DNA of 64,000 bases, taken from Taenia hydatigena. Lineage: Eukaryota > Platyhelminthes > Cestoda > Cyclophyllidea > Taeniidae. The notes under the pieces were generated by a model, which made no database searches, was not told where the DNA came from, and saw only the letters and a program-made list of their open reading frames with translations. Every line of letters starts with the position of its first letter. The stretch's first letter is position 1. Shown in pieces: positions 25,601 through 38,584 of this stretch. The translations under genes were made by a program, and so were the position numbers. The stretch lies in contig JADWOT020001327.1 of assembly GCA_036345935.2 (NCBI GenBank), positions 42,834-106,833 of the forward strand. The letters are read 5' to 3'.

Positions 25601-28040
25601 CAATTTCTCATCTCATTGATGTTAAGAAAAGCGTATATTTTTTAAACGAATGTTGCCTTTTCTTTAATTGGGATTGACAAATTACACAGTGCATTTGGAG
25701 TCGTAAAGCGAGAATTCTGATCTCGTAGTCTGATGGTGCAAAGAGACCGGCCATAATGAAGACAACTTAGTAAGTCTACATCGAATCCGGAAGAAATGCA
25801 CAAACAATTCGAAAATTTAGATCTATTTCTACGTTATTACGGGAAGAGCGTTGAGGAGAACTGCATGTGTTGCGATTGGAAGGTGAGGAAACCCTTTGCA
25901 GGGATGGCTTACTCGAGCGCTTTTCTATCCCATTCGAATGACGGACTCGTCGTTGTCTTATCGACCGGCAGGAAAAGACGATGATATCTGCGTTTTTTGG
26001 CATTTTCACAGTTGACCAAATATAGGCCTTTACGTGCAAATATTTTGAATGGAGTACACCATTCAATGCATAGACATTCCTGCAGTGAAGGAGATGAGCG
26101 CTTTATATTCCTATGCTCCAACAGCAACCTTACATGTCCTATGATATCACAGTGCTAAAATAGCACATTAATTGTAATTGATCGGAGGGGTGACTACGTG
26201 AATACCGCTGATCATATATCACACTTCTATGAAAACAGTCGTGCTCTATTGAATGGCGAGGAGTGCGAGTTACGAGAGTTACCAGTTTAGCAGCTCTTAT
26301 GAATGGAAACATGCTATCGCCCCTCCTCAGGCTGAGAAAGCTATGCTGAAATAAGTGCATGAATGCTGGTGGCTGACGTGAGGAGGTCAAAAGCTACGCT
26401 GGATAAAAGATGAGTTGATCGTTGAAAGCGTCAGCCACAAACATGCAATGATTGCGTCAGCAGCTCGGTTCTACATCCCACGGCCATCAGAATCGATGCA
26501 TTTTTATCCAATGTTTGGGCCACTGCAAATCCATTCACCTCTACGGTCCCGGTGCTTGAGTGCATCTTCTCTTATGTTAGTGCAAGTTACAAACTTAAGA
26601 TATTCACAGCTCATAACAGGGACAAAAAGTGCCACAAAACTAAATGTGAAGGCTATTATGCTGCAATAGGTGTCCCTGCTATGGAATCCAGCACAATCGC
26701 TCACATGGCTCAAGAGTGCGTAGAGTCACTGTAGCGTCCTGAGGCTCCCTTGAGGCAAATGAAGGCAGAATACTAAGGTAGAATGTGTATATATTTAACA
26801 GACGGAGGAAAATAAGCTGCCGGCATGGTCCGCAGGTCAGCCTTTGCAGCTAGGGTAATATGGCCACCTCTGTGACACTGATTAAAACTGACCGTCCAAA
26901 TAAGCAAAGTATTGCAGCCACAGTATGCGTATGAATGCGCCGCCCGCTATGTAAGTTCATTTCATGAGCTCTCGTGATTTTATTACATATTGATTAGTTC
27001 ACAACTTGTGAATTAGGAGAACAATTTGTATCAGGACCATAGACGATGCTTCAACTCTGCCTCACTGTGCTGATAACTTCCATCTTGCATGGAGACTCCC
27101 CAACAATAATCGGTAAGATGCCTTTGGTTGCTTTCATTTGAACACCAAACGGCAAGTGAGGCACAGAATGTAGTCGTCGTAAAAGATAGCTTAAAGCCAG
27201 CAAACGGACAGATTAGTATTGCTTGTGTCAGATACTGCAATTAATTATCTGCCCTTCAAACCACGAACACAGGTGCTTTGATTTCCCCACAAGCTGATAT
27301 CCATGGTATTATCTATATTTGATTGCGCAACTTTATTTATTTTGATGGCTTGCTTTTGTCTGCCAAGCTTCTCACTACCACTGCCACAAAACCATCATTT
27401 TATGCACTTAGCAGCTCACATTGATGTTTGGCTATTTCACATTCTTCTCAATTGCATAGAGACATCTAAGAACACACCGAACCACACAAACTGAATAGTC
27501 CCCTCCACTACACTGACGAACTGGGTTTATCTCATTTGTGCCGATCGTAGTGGTCCCTAAAATGTATAGTCTGAAGCGATCATTCCTTCTGCGGTGCGCA
27601 GAAGAACTCACCTTAATGGCCTTCTTCTTGGCTGTCTGATTGCCTCGAGAAATGACAATGAGTTGCAGGGCCTAGCCAATCTCCCTTCCATTCAAACCCA
27701 TAACTTTCTAAACTTGAAGCCAGGACAAACCATTGCCACCTCGGTTAGTGTACGCACGCTTAAACGGCGGTTCAAAGAAACACGAATGTATTATCAACTT
27801 CAACGCTAGTAAGAGCGTGACTATATCACGTTCGGAAGGAAGTGATTCATTTGCAATGGTTTTGTCAAATGCTGAACCACTACTTGAAACCAGCTGACAA
27901 AGGTACCCGTTTGATACCACTAAAATAATTCCAATATTATGCTCTCATTACCACCTGCCGAAATGCCTCAATCTACACACCAAAAGGCAGTAGACGTGTA
28001 GTTTTTAAATGGCATTTTATATTTTAATTTTTAAATATAA
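22621..28040. other. No supported gene; a few unrecognised frames
   Basis: Three frames are recorded but not called. One is 23258-23073 (-), 61 codons, basic, with a real ATG. One is 23631-24008 (+), about 125 codons. One is 24096-24434 (+), about 112 codons, whose upstream 'aaacttgtag' could be an acceptor. None has a motif I recognise or a matching partner exon. Shared dispersed repeats were not noticed here. Confidence 0.5.
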
Positions 28041-31000
28041 GGTGAAGAGTACTTTCGTTTGGTCTAATTGGCATGACTAACCTTCCCAGCCAATAAAATC
28101 TGAGTGTCAGAATACTGTCAATGAGTTCTCAAGTCAATTCCACTTTTAAAACTATTGCGCTTTAACTTGTCGTTACTTAGTGTAAACTCTTAATCAGTCT
28201 TCGATAACAACTCAGACCCTTGTCGATTTTCTTTAGTCTTAAATGAAAAAAATAATTGTGTGGGGGAAATTAGGCCTTTCACCAGCAAACAATGGAGGAA
28301 TTATAACCTCAACGCATCAGCTTCAGTGAGCTTGACTTGTACAAACTCTGGAAATTATGCAAAGAGGCAGTGCTGAACTGTTTGAAGATAACAGCTGTTA
28401 ATCAGAAGCTAAGCTGATTGTAAGTGGACAGGGACTGTTGACGCCCCACAAGGCATTTTTGGAAAGTATGGAACGAACCAAGGGGACTAAAATAGCAGCG
28501 CAAAGTTTGGGCACAGCTTGTCACCTACGCAGCACACGCTTTCCATCAGATATTTTGCCTTAGGCATAATTCAGTCTAGCTGTTTTCGCCCGTTTACATC
28601 CACGCATAAGACAGTCATTTACGCCACACATTGTGATCTAGAAGCCCCACTACATTAGAACAAACACTCCTAACAAGTTGATCACGCTTGAGATCAAGAA
28701 AATACACGAGCTTTGTAAGGGTCCGCTCAGCAAACACAAAGCCAACTACACCTCGCATCCTGTCATACGGCCAAATAACCCATGACTAGGCGATCTTCCT
28801 CTCTCTTACACTCTATGCTTCGAAATGCTTCCATACACATCTCAAACCCTAAGCGAACCCGAGGGATGTTCTATCATGCTTCATTTTGACTACATCCAGC
28901 TAAAAATACCTGATTAAGCTTCTTCGTACTTCGTCTTGAGTATCGACTACTTCTGCACCGTCATGATCGTGGTCAGCGGAAAAGTGCGACACGGTGGCGT
29001 AAATGGGACACTGGCCTCGGATGTAACTCTGAGTGCAAGCCTCTTTGGAAATCTAAAACTGAAAATGACACTGTAATGCATTCACACAAGAGTCAGTAAA
29101 ATGGCGAATAATAAAAATAATGGCTAAGGCAACGACTGAATTTGGAATAGTTTGCTGTCTAGCCATGTGGGTTTGATTGTATGCAGGGGTTGCACAACTC
29201 CAAACTTTGGTCATCGTGATTTTTGTGTTTTGACAAAGGCGAAAGGTGGACTTCGCGACTGCACCAACTTCATCCAGACGGCAGTTAGATGTGGTCAGTC
29301 GAATTACTCTCACTGGGCTCAAATCACATAAGCCTAAACATCATTGCCATACAGAACACTTGTGCTGGCATCTCATGCCAATAGCGGGTTCCCTTTATCA
29401 GTCGCCTGATTTACTCTCCTTTCCTTATTCATTTTAATCTTTTTTTCGAATTCCATTAATCAGGTGCTTGTGTAACCCGGTCCTATTTATTCAAATTGAC
29501 CTAAGCGGATAATAGCTGACGGCGTCAAATCGTCCAACGTTCGGATGAATTGGCATTAAAAATATGCAAATTCCTTGATGCATTGAATTTTGCTGGACAC
29601 TACATTAATATTAAAACAAGGAATTGGAATGTTTCAAAGCATACATGCTCAAATGACACACTCAAATGTGGTAAATTAAAGGTTCTGTCGGGCAAGCATC
29701 ACCCACTTGGCAAATAACAATGGTGAATAGTTCTAGGGTGGTGGTTATAATCAAGCGCAGATAACTGGTCACTGGTCATAGTATCCGATGTCCACTGACT
29801 AATGATTGAGGACTACTTGCAATAGCGGGCGGTTCTTCAAGACACCGCAGTGTTCTGAGACCAGCGCAAAGGCATACGGTGCAATTTGGCAATATGGACT
29901 AGGGATATGGCCAAGCAGTCACAGTACAAAGTTCATGTGACTACTCAAAAATTTTTGGTGGTAAAGGAAAAGTAGCTATTCTATTTTCCATGAATTTATT
30001 AGCTCCTACTAAAATTTCAAGATGTCGCAATACGTGGCTCTATTGCCCTGTATTTTGGAGTGCCGATATTAGCGATGCTTTAAATAAACGGATCATGTTA
30101 AGGGCTAAAGTGAGGTTTATCGAACATTCTCAGAAGCGCCAATTTATGTTGTTGAATACATGACATTCCAACTTTTCATGATATTTTTTTAATGAAGACG
30201 TTTGAAAGCGTATTTTTGCTGTGTGAAATCATTTTATTTTAAGCAAAGTCTATTCTGTTTTCCGCATAAACAAAAAGTAGTCGAGTCAAAAGGGAAGATA
30301 GCTCTTTTATTGCTTGGCTAACAAATGCGCATAATGAGTGGAACAAGGAGATGAGCTGTGCCTTGCCCATCGCTCACAATGGAACCACTGCTACAGTCAG
30401 TTCTTTCATGCCACCAGCAGAGCATTTGTAGCCCAGCATTAATTTAATGGTCGTGGGTCGGAGTGGATGAGGATCGCAGTAGTCAGCCAGATAATGGTGA
30501 CTAGTTGGAAGAGACACATAGCTCTACTTCATTTCTTATTGCCGGTGCTGCGTAATAACTAAGCTAGAGTCAGATATTACGCGATAAATCGGCATCGACC
30601 TTCGCTTCGCCGTCAATTAATATGCCTTCCACTTTTCTGGGTTGCAAAAAAAAAGTGATAATCCACCTCAGTGCCACTCTGAGCACTCTCCATTGACTGC
30701 TCGATGAAGTCTTGCGAAAATTGCATATTACTGAAAGTGGTGACAGTATTCCTGTCAAAGTATGTTGCAAGTAAATACGCGTGCAGCTGTTTGAAACGGC
30801 CACAGCGTCATATATTAATGCGAATTGACCCACATCAGCATCATCTACATCAAGTGGTTTATTTAAAAAGGAGCATTGCCAATTTGGATCGAATCGGGCT
30901 AGTAACAGCAAAACGGTTTAATATTGACATGTTTTCTAAAACGATGCAAAGGCACCCATTTCACAATCCGTATTAGTTTAGCCAGCATCTTAAGTAAATA

Positions 31001-31331
31001 AATATAGATGTATATACGTTTCCATGATTATGGCCACCTAAGTCCTGTATACTGTTTCAATAACGCCTTTTTTCTACCAGTCGCTAACCACACCACAAGG
31101 TACTTTAATATTTTAATGCGTTATGTCCCCAAAAGCCACAGTCAAAAATCTACATGTCTTCCATTAGTGATGAATACATCAACACAATACCATTCTCACT
31201 TACAAGAACGTGTAGCCAAAACTTGCACACATCCAAACAGATCTAGTAGCACCTGAGAATCTTGGTCGTTGGGCTTTGCTGATTGGCTGGATATGAGAAG
31301 TGATTAGAACCGGATGTTAATCACCTGTCAC

Positions 31332-31338
31332 ATAAAAG
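31332..31338 (+). promoter_or_regulatory. TATA-like box of the intact RU gene
   Basis: ATAAAAG within cATAAAAGAGGCTTCA. The 15-base block recurs before the gene in copy 5 (59322) and almost unchanged in copy 1 (13979, minus). It sits about 47 bases before the proposed ATG, implying a very short leader. Conservation amid diverged flanks supports a core promoter. Confidence 0.5.
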
Positions 31339-31378
31339 AGGCTTCATTTGGATAGTTTACATCAGATTTTGCGTGGTG

Positions 31379-32340
31379 ATGTCTCATGTGGGTCTGATTA
31401 ACTCCACGTCCATTGCATGGCTTTGCGAAGTCCCTTTCACATTCATATTTTTGCTAAAAATTGCTGAGTTTCACTATTAAGTGTTCTGTTTTAGGAGGAA
31501 TCAACAGGTGATCGACTAATTCAAAACCTTCCCATTCAAACACTTAGTATCCACAACAGAGTAAAAGATATGAAATGGCTGGACGGGTACCTCTGCAGGA
31601 TACTTTTCTTGGCAAAAACGGAGATATTACCTCTTTTGTTTGATTACGCAATGGAGCATTACAATAGCGAAGAGGAGCTATTTCGTTGCCGAGCGTCGGA
31701 AGTGTTTTCTGCTAATGCACAAGCTCCGATTAGCTGTTTGATCACCACACCATGCCGTCGCACAAGAATGTCGCCATACGGGATGAGCCGCTACAAATGC
31801 GACTTGCCAGTACTGCATTCTGCTCCCTCTACTCGTCTCATCTTGGATGTGTCTAAGGATGTCCCGAACTTTTCAAACCAGTGGCATCCATTTTTCACGA
31901 CAGTGGGTGGCACCACACTGGACATGTGTGAATGGTCCGAAGGTGGAGAAGGAGGAGAAAGGATGCAGCTGAGTGATTATGACTGCGTCATTTTGTATCT
32001 TGATTATACGGATTATGAGCATCGGGATTGTGGACACATAAACGCCCTAGCCGATGGTATCTCCTCAAAGCAAACGCTTGTTGTGACAGTTTCAATGTGG
32101 CAAACGTTGGATCCCCTCCCAAACTTGGACTGCATGCAAAAGATGTTCAAGGCCCTAGGTGGCTTCGACTTTCTCCCTTTTTTAAACTTACCTGATAGTT
32201 GTCGCATTTGGTGCAACCGGTGGCAAAACGATTTGACGATTAATTTGGTGGAGATGGTACAGTGGGCCTGTCTCCATATCATATGGAGAAGGAGTAGAGG
32301 TTTACACGCTCAATATTGTTTACGACTAGTCAGTCTATGA
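31379..32340 (+). CDS. Two-exon gene of a repeated family; possible SEFIR/TIR-like domain protein
   Basis: Exon 1 is 31379-31387 (Met-Ser-His); the intron is 31388-31494 (GTGGGT...TTTTAG, 107 bases); exon 2 is 31495-32340. The joined frame is 284 codons and ends in TGA. The long exon stays open upstream of its first internal Met (residue 29) exactly to the acceptor, and the exon 1 frame joins in phase in copies 3 and 5. Residues 117-126 (RLILDVSKDV), 142-150 (GTTLDMCEW, GTVLDMREW in copy 1), 164-173 (DYDCVILYLD), 196-205 (QTLVVTVSMW) and 228-243 (FDFLP...SCRIWC) alternate strand-like and helical stretches in SEFIR/TIR order. The stretch before GTVLDM resembles IL-17-receptor SEFIR domains. 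Cysteine-rich, with no signal peptide or membrane helix seen. The function is inferred, and this copy too could be silent. Confidence 0.55.
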
Positions 32341-32371
32341 CGGCATTCCATGAAGTGTTTAAAACCTTTAA

Positions 32372-32377
32372 AATAAA
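32372..32377 (+). terminator. Poly(A) signal of the intact RU gene
   Basis: AATAAA begins 32 bases after the stop codon. The same hexamer is found at 33 bases in copy 1 and 33 bases after the ancestral stop in copy 5. A block containing 'gcagtgggtg.attt' follows in all three. Confidence 0.6.
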
Positions 32378-34860
32378 TATTATGCAATGATACTTGAAAA
32401 GACCTACGCTTTTTACGCATGCAGTGGGTGGATTTGGAACAGAGTCAGTGATTTAAAATTGTCGTGCCGTAGATAATAGATTGGCTTGGCGCTATTATCT
32501 TTGTGAATGCGCATTCGTAGGCTATAGTGGTGTCTTTGTCTCTCTGCAATCAACCACTGTGAATGAATACTAAGGAATGAAGATTCTAAGATTAGAAAAC
32601 TTTGATTTCGCTCCCTAGTGATCAGCTTTACGCTTTATAAGTGTTGTTCGAATGAGAGGGCATCAACTTAAGGTTGGTGAGCGTTAAGAGTTAAGGTGCG
32701 CAGTCGTAATCATAATAAGAATTCAACTTGAGGCCGAAGCTGACCGCAAATCGCATGAGTGTCGAGGTTCAAGTACCAAGAGGTTGATTTTTTAATGCTA
32801 CACAGGGTAACGCCTTCTTAACAGGAACCTAACAAAACTGTGGAAGTGAGTTTGCTGGTTTCTTCCGCATGAGGAGTCCAACATTTTTAACATGTGCATG
32901 GCTCAAGTGCCCGTGTAAGTGTTGTATGCATATTCTCAATTAATCTTGGGGCTCATGCGCCATCTTGCCATCATGGTATCACATCATCAAGAGAGCATTG
33001 GTGGTTTAAGTGGGATTTGGGAGCACGACAGTCGCACACTTCATTGCGACATCATTCTCCGCGTATAAATATTAGTAAGATGTGATGCTTGTTGGCAGCG
33101 TCTGCTTTATCTACAGCCACAGCCACGTTCGACGGCCGACTAGTCAGGTCTAAATTAGCTGTCGGCCAAATTGTTAAATGACTGAGAGCTGAGCCATCCA
33201 CCCGAGCAGCTAGCCTCCCATCTGACTGCCAGCTCTCATGGATATATTCATTGGCACGGTAAGGTGTCAGAGATCGAGCTGTCTTTTTCACGTCCTCTGG
33301 AGGTACATACGCACCACCAACAGCACCAAGAATTTAGATCTCAGAGCACAATTGTTTGATTGAATTGAACCATGGGCAAGTTTGGAAACTAGACAACCAT
33401 TGTCAGCCTCCCAGGCAGAGGTGGAGTACGTTCGCTTTGTCCCAAGAACGGCGAGCTGCAATGCTAGACGTTATTAATGTTGATCACTATTTTAGGCGAA
33501 TGGCCCACATCCTCTTACCGCGACATATCAGTGACCACAGAAATATCCAGAGAACAAGGAATATCTTGCGACTGAGTGAATTGCATTGTGCAAAGGAAAG
33601 TGAGTGCGCTTAACAACGCAATGCGGCCAATAACGGCGTGGATGTGCATGAAGGCGATGGAGCCTATGTGATTTAGTATGATTGCACAACCCTTCCAGTT
33701 TCCAATAATTATACGATGGCTTTATGTTGCGAATAGCGCAGTGCTGAACCACGTCACGAATGTATTGACATAACTTTCGACCAAAGCGCTTCATTAGACC
33801 TTGATGCATTCACTCATTCCCTACAGATGGTGCAAAAATCGTTGGCGCTTGCTGTTTCTGCAACCTGCCCCTCATCAGACAGTTTAATTCTTCTAGCGGA
33901 TGAGATGGCATGCGTCTGGGTGGTTGCCATATAAGTTACTTTTGTATAGCTTACTTTATGGAAGGAATCGGATCATTAAATTCAGTCCCAATATAGTGCC
34001 ACTTGGAAACATCTTGAAACCGTTGATGTCAATATAGTAAAGAGTTAGAACCCGCCTAGTTAAGTAAGGTAGCTAGACTTTGGCTCACAAGTTCCACTTT
34101 TGGCCGGAGAGATTTCGCGGTTAACTGATCAAATAATTACAAGAACGGGATGAGACCTAGCTTCTCACTGACATTAGAGGAGGCCCCTTCTCTCATTCAT
34201 CTCTTTACTATTCTTTCTTTCTTACCTTCTTTTATGTCCTTCCTTCTAATGATTCATTACTTCTCTTCCTTACCTACCTGCTGATGCCTCTCTCGGTGGT
34301 ATCAAAGCAGAGACCAAAAAACGCACAGTAAGTTTTTTTGCGAAAGTCATTGAATAATCTTTTCCTTCTTAAAAAGAGCTTTGACATTAAAGTCGTTATA
34401 AATCTCATTCACCGCTAACCTCAACCTGCGTATGAGACCCGAGAAACACATACTGCGGTAGAATGCACTAAAGTTGCCTCTTCCAACTTCCTTCTCTAGA
34501 CATGCCTTATTTAGATCCACGTCACTAATGATGGGTCCTGCTAAGAAAGAGAAAGGGAATCGAAAATCAAAGAAGGGAAAAATTTTGGCCTAAACTGCTG
34601 TCAGCATAAGGCGGAATCCAGGCTACCGAGTGTTGCTATCAGCAAATTATTGCAATGAAATGCTATAATCATGTCAAACTTTATAACCTTAGCTACAGAC
34701 ATTTCAGCGATTCTTTGATGGTTATGGCAGTGGCGAACCTTCATCTTACATTAATAATCCTGACGTGGATTGATATGCACTTCTCTACCACCTTCATCGC
34801 CTTCCGGGTGCTGCTTCTTTTCGTCGGTTGGCATCGGAGGCAAGGATGGACAGCAACCAA

Positions 34861-36205
34861 ATAAATGTTAAATTTGATGCGCGGTCATTTGAGTCATATC
34901 AATTTCGTGGTCCACGTCCCCTTCCACCTCCTCTACTTACTGCTTTTTGGTAGGACCACGAAACCAAAAGGCTTGATTTGGCAAGGCAATGTGTTTAAAA
35001 TAAGCCTGATTGCGCAGCATGCATCAAAGAAAGCATATTTTCCCTTAGAGCTAGTTTTGCCTGTAAAATACTGTTTTCACTGATTCCATTTCGGCTTGTC
35101 TGAGCGCTATTTGACAGAAACACTTAGCCCTTCGATAGGGTGGTTCCACCTACCAAACATAGTGTTCCTCGCGTTTTTGTTCTTTCAAGATTTTGATTTA
35201 TAAATTTGGAATCATTAATAAGGCTTCCTTACTTTGTGGCGTAAAATTGGAGGCACTTTGCATGCCTTCGTAGCCACAGTACAGCCAAGAGAGATGCTTG
35301 AAGCGGGCCAATTATGGATCTATATCCGCCTCGAAGACCTGCTTTAAAGTTTTAGTGCATAGATGTTGGTAAAGTAGCATACTGCTGAAAGCACGGAGGA
35401 GGAGGGATGCTTGCCTGAGAAGAGAAGTGTTGAGTGGAACTTCCCTAACTCTTTGCATTGCTGAATGCATTTGGTGGGGATAAGGGAGAGCATCTGCAAT
35501 CTAAATAAAATCTGCTGTCATTATTCACCAACCGCTTTGAATTGGGCTTGTGTTTACGTGATTGGGATCCCATTGACCGCCTAATCTGATGCTCATTCTA
35601 CAATGCAGAGAAGTGTGCATGGAGAAACTCGGTGAGTCAATTGCATCTGGTCAGATTCGATAGCCGGATTGAGAGTGTGAGAGATTGAGGGATTGCAAAG
35701 GCGTCAAACTGTGGAAACTGATTGTCTGTTGCGCATCTTTTCGTTGTGAAAGCAGATCAGCATTCGCAAACATATTAGTGTCTAAGCAGCTAATATCATT
35801 AATAAAATGAAGGTAATATCTTATCCTTAAAGAAGTAATTCTGGTTGACTTTAGAAAGTAGCGGCTGTTGTTACTTGAAACGTGCAATTACTCCATTGTG
35901 CCACATGCATGTGACACGTGTCATTTACTAGGCAAGGACGATTGCTCATCTTGACTTGTGCCACAGACGCATTAATGTAAATGAACAAATACGACATCAG
36001 TTCATTGGTCTGACGGCAGTTACCTGAATCGAACCTGTAGTGTAGCGGTCGTAGTGCAGCAGCTGGGAGGCACACCATCATATTCGAATGCGAAACTACT
36101 TGTTTCCTTGCAGACTGTAGTTCCGCCTTGATGGCACAACCAATAGTCTGGGTCAGTGAGCAGTTAGACCCTATATGCCTCGAAAGAACAAGTCATTAAC
36201 TTTAC
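34861..36205. other. No supported gene
   Basis: Short frames only (up to about 78 codons) with no motif. The left edge could still be part of RU, but no other copy extends far enough to tell. Confidence 0.5.
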
Positions 36206-36209
36206 TGCT

Positions 36210-36905
36210 TCTTTTTCAGTAAGTTCTTAGTGTTTCGCTTCATTTTATCAGTAAAGCTGAGGAGTGTGTACTCTTCCACCCTCTGCATTATTATTTAAAT
36301 ATGTTTTTAGGTTGTTTATTCATCCCGCATTTGCAAATTTTAGCGGACTTTTATTTCCATTAGGGTTTCGTCCGTACCTACGTAACTGACGTTATCAATG
36401 TTCCCACTGTAATACGCCTAATTTCTTTCTCTACCTTGACTTTGGCAGTACATTCAAACTAGCCTCCGCTTTGCAGGCCCACTTGCTTCGATGCTGGCCA
36501 CTGTGTCAAATAAGCTTTAACCATGTCCATGTACTTGCGTCCCTCTGTTGACTAGAAATACAGTCCTCAAGCCTAAGACAATGAAGACGACTGCACAAAC
36601 AAACCGACGTTTTTCATGGTTCTGACTGGCAGCATGTCCACACGTTCAGTCGAAATTGCGCCACGTTTAATTGCATTTAACAAAGACCAAGTGAATGATT
36701 AGTTGACTGGAAGAAACTCATTTTAACTCATGGGCACCAGAGCCTCCAAATTTTGCGTCAAGCAAGCAAATAAGGTACAGGCTTAGGCGTTTACCTTGTG
36801 GCACTGTCTCTAGAACAAAATTATGCACCTTGGAATGCAGAGGCAGTCAGAGACGAAGAATGGATCTGTAGACCGCTGCAAAGCTTTAGAGGAGCAAACG
36901 TATTT
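36210..36905 (+). repeat. Dispersed repeat D, copy b (first half)
   Basis: Aligns with 16800-17480 in the same orientation. Shared blocks include 'cagtaagttc', 'ttatttaaat', 'ctagcctccg.ttt.cag' and 'agagcctccaaat.ttgc'. The second half of the element, seen at 17700-18310, is missing here. Confidence 0.65.
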
Positions 36906-37740
36906 TTGGTTGAACTTAACATAAAATGCAAAAATGAGTTATTTTTGATTAAACAAAAGTTCAAGCAATCGGGAAAAAGGGACACTGATGGAATGAAACA
37001 GCGACAGATGAAAGATCATTTTAAAAATACCCTTCGGAATAATTATTCGCTTCTTGTTGGTTGATTTATTAGTCTTGTCGGAGCGTGGATGCTCTTTGAA
37101 TGGGTTTCTGCAGACGGACAAGATTGACGCAAGCAGTGGACTAGAAATTGTGAACCCGAAATGTAGAAATGGGGTAGTTCAAAGAGAAGATTTTGATTAG
37201 AGTATTATCAGTTAAGTTAAATTATAGAAGTAAGCACTGAGCACAGCAATGCAGCTACATCAGCATCACATAAATGTAAAATGGAAAAGGCTGTTGCAAC
37301 ATGGCTGGTAGAGTGAGGACGACTACATGCCACCGCTCAAGGTCATTTATCGTGTTTCTTCACAGACGCTAAAATATCCAGCCATTATAGTAGTGTGCCA
37401 ATGAGCTGGAACTTGCTCATTTTCTGGCTCCTTCACCTGTGCATGCTCAATGGCAATAAATAGCCGTCTCAAGTATTGAGTGTGCTTATCCCTCACACGG
37501 AGGATGAGGCGCATTTACGCATGCGAGTGTAGCTAAAATGATGGTATGAGTTAAGGATGAGTAAACTTGGCTGGACATAAGGAAAGCGTGTAATTCGAAG
37601 CTCTACTCGCGTGTTTAAGTAGTCGCTTATGCGCCAATCAGTAGTGATGCATGCACCATTTCTCCAACTCTACACCTTGAGAGACAAGCTCCATCCTGAG
37701 TTCAGGCTTAGTAGAGCTGATTACAAGGTCTTGTCAATGC
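36906..37740. other. No supported gene
   Basis: About 830 bases between repeats D and F. No frame, RNA gene or repeat that I can support. Confidence 0.5.
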
Positions 37741-37744
37741 AAAT

Positions 37745-37990
37745 ATAGCCTCATAACAGATAGGTGTATGAAAGAAAATGACAAATTATGGACGAAAATT
37801 GCCATTTTTGTATCCAAATACATTAGAATTCAACTGACTTTCTGGAAGCATTAGCATTGAGCCTTTCTGGGTAACTGATGCTTTCAGCAGTTTAAATAGT
37901 GACTGTGAGTTTTATGATGGTTTTAATGTGATGATTATTTGTTTCCGGAAAGAACTACGAATGGTGTAGTGGGATCAACTGCGCTGATAT
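37745..37990 (+). repeat. Dispersed repeat F, copy b
   Basis: Direct copy of 1-300. The shared right end is 'gtgggatcaact', after which both copies diverge. Since copy a is cut by the window edge, the left boundary of F is undefined. Confidence 0.65.
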
Positions 37991-38584
37991 GTGGCCGTCT
38001 CTGAGGGCATTCCCAAATCATTTTTTTGCGCTAGGCTGAGAGTCTTACCATGAGAAACCTTGCTAGTGCACCTACTGTCATGGATGAAAGTAAATGATTC
38101 ATATAGACAGCTTGGATGGGTTCCACTTTGCTGCATTTGTGTCATCCAAGTGGTTGCATTTTAAATGATACCGGTAAAAGTAAGAGCGTCGCTTCGGGCC
38201 TAATGACCACTAATACTTGTTCTGCACAGCTGTCAAGTCGATGGCTAACATCGGCTGCACCTACCTACTTCTTTTTAAAAAGACATCCAAGTGTCGACAA
38301 ACAACTGTAGGCATTACAAAGATTCAAGAAAGCTTCCACTGACGCACAACTAAAGACGTGCACCAAACACGAGGGTACGCAAACAGTCATAGAGATGCAG
38401 ATGCAAGGGCGTGTTTTGCACCTCGAATCAAGTTAAGAAGATCAGCAGACCGAATTCACATTTGCACAGCGCTTGATTTGCCTTTCCTTCCTCCCTATGA
38501 GGTTGATTTAAGTTCGAGCGTTGGTGTGGTAGGGATTACGGCGACGTCAGGAGAAGTGAAAGCGCTAGACGCTGCAATATGGAT
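37991..38584. other. No supported gene
   Basis: About 600 bases with only a 76-codon frame at 38358-38588 (+), unrecognised, running into the doubly open region to the right. Confidence 0.4.

Larger units (their letters stand above)
28045..34860 (+). repeat. Dispersed unit RU, copy 3 (most complete)
   Basis: The longest copy, about 6.8 kb. From left to right: a 5' region (28045-31330) shared with 56090-59320 and partly with 52780-53500; the two-exon gene (31332-32377); a 3' flank (32590-34100) shared with copies 1, 2, 4b and 5; a pyrimidine-rich spacer (34180-34280); and a tail (34280-34860) shared with copy 1 and with 44140-44600. No terminal inverted repeats, target duplications, transposase or reverse transcriptase motif were seen, so this is either a large segmental repeat or a non-autonomous element. 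Copies differ greatly in which part survives. Confidence 0.8.

Noticed and set aside
30570..30911. 113-codon minus-strand frame inside RU copy 3
   Set aside because: The homologous stretch in copy 5 (about 58620-58880) is broken in that frame; it looks like a chance opening.
31522..31607. A second, smaller intron (GTAAAAG...CTCTGCAG) at the start of the long RU exon
   Set aside because: The reading frame runs straight through from the TTTTAG acceptor in copies 1 and 3, copy 1 lacks the donor and copy 5 lacks the acceptor AG, so continuous coding is simpler.
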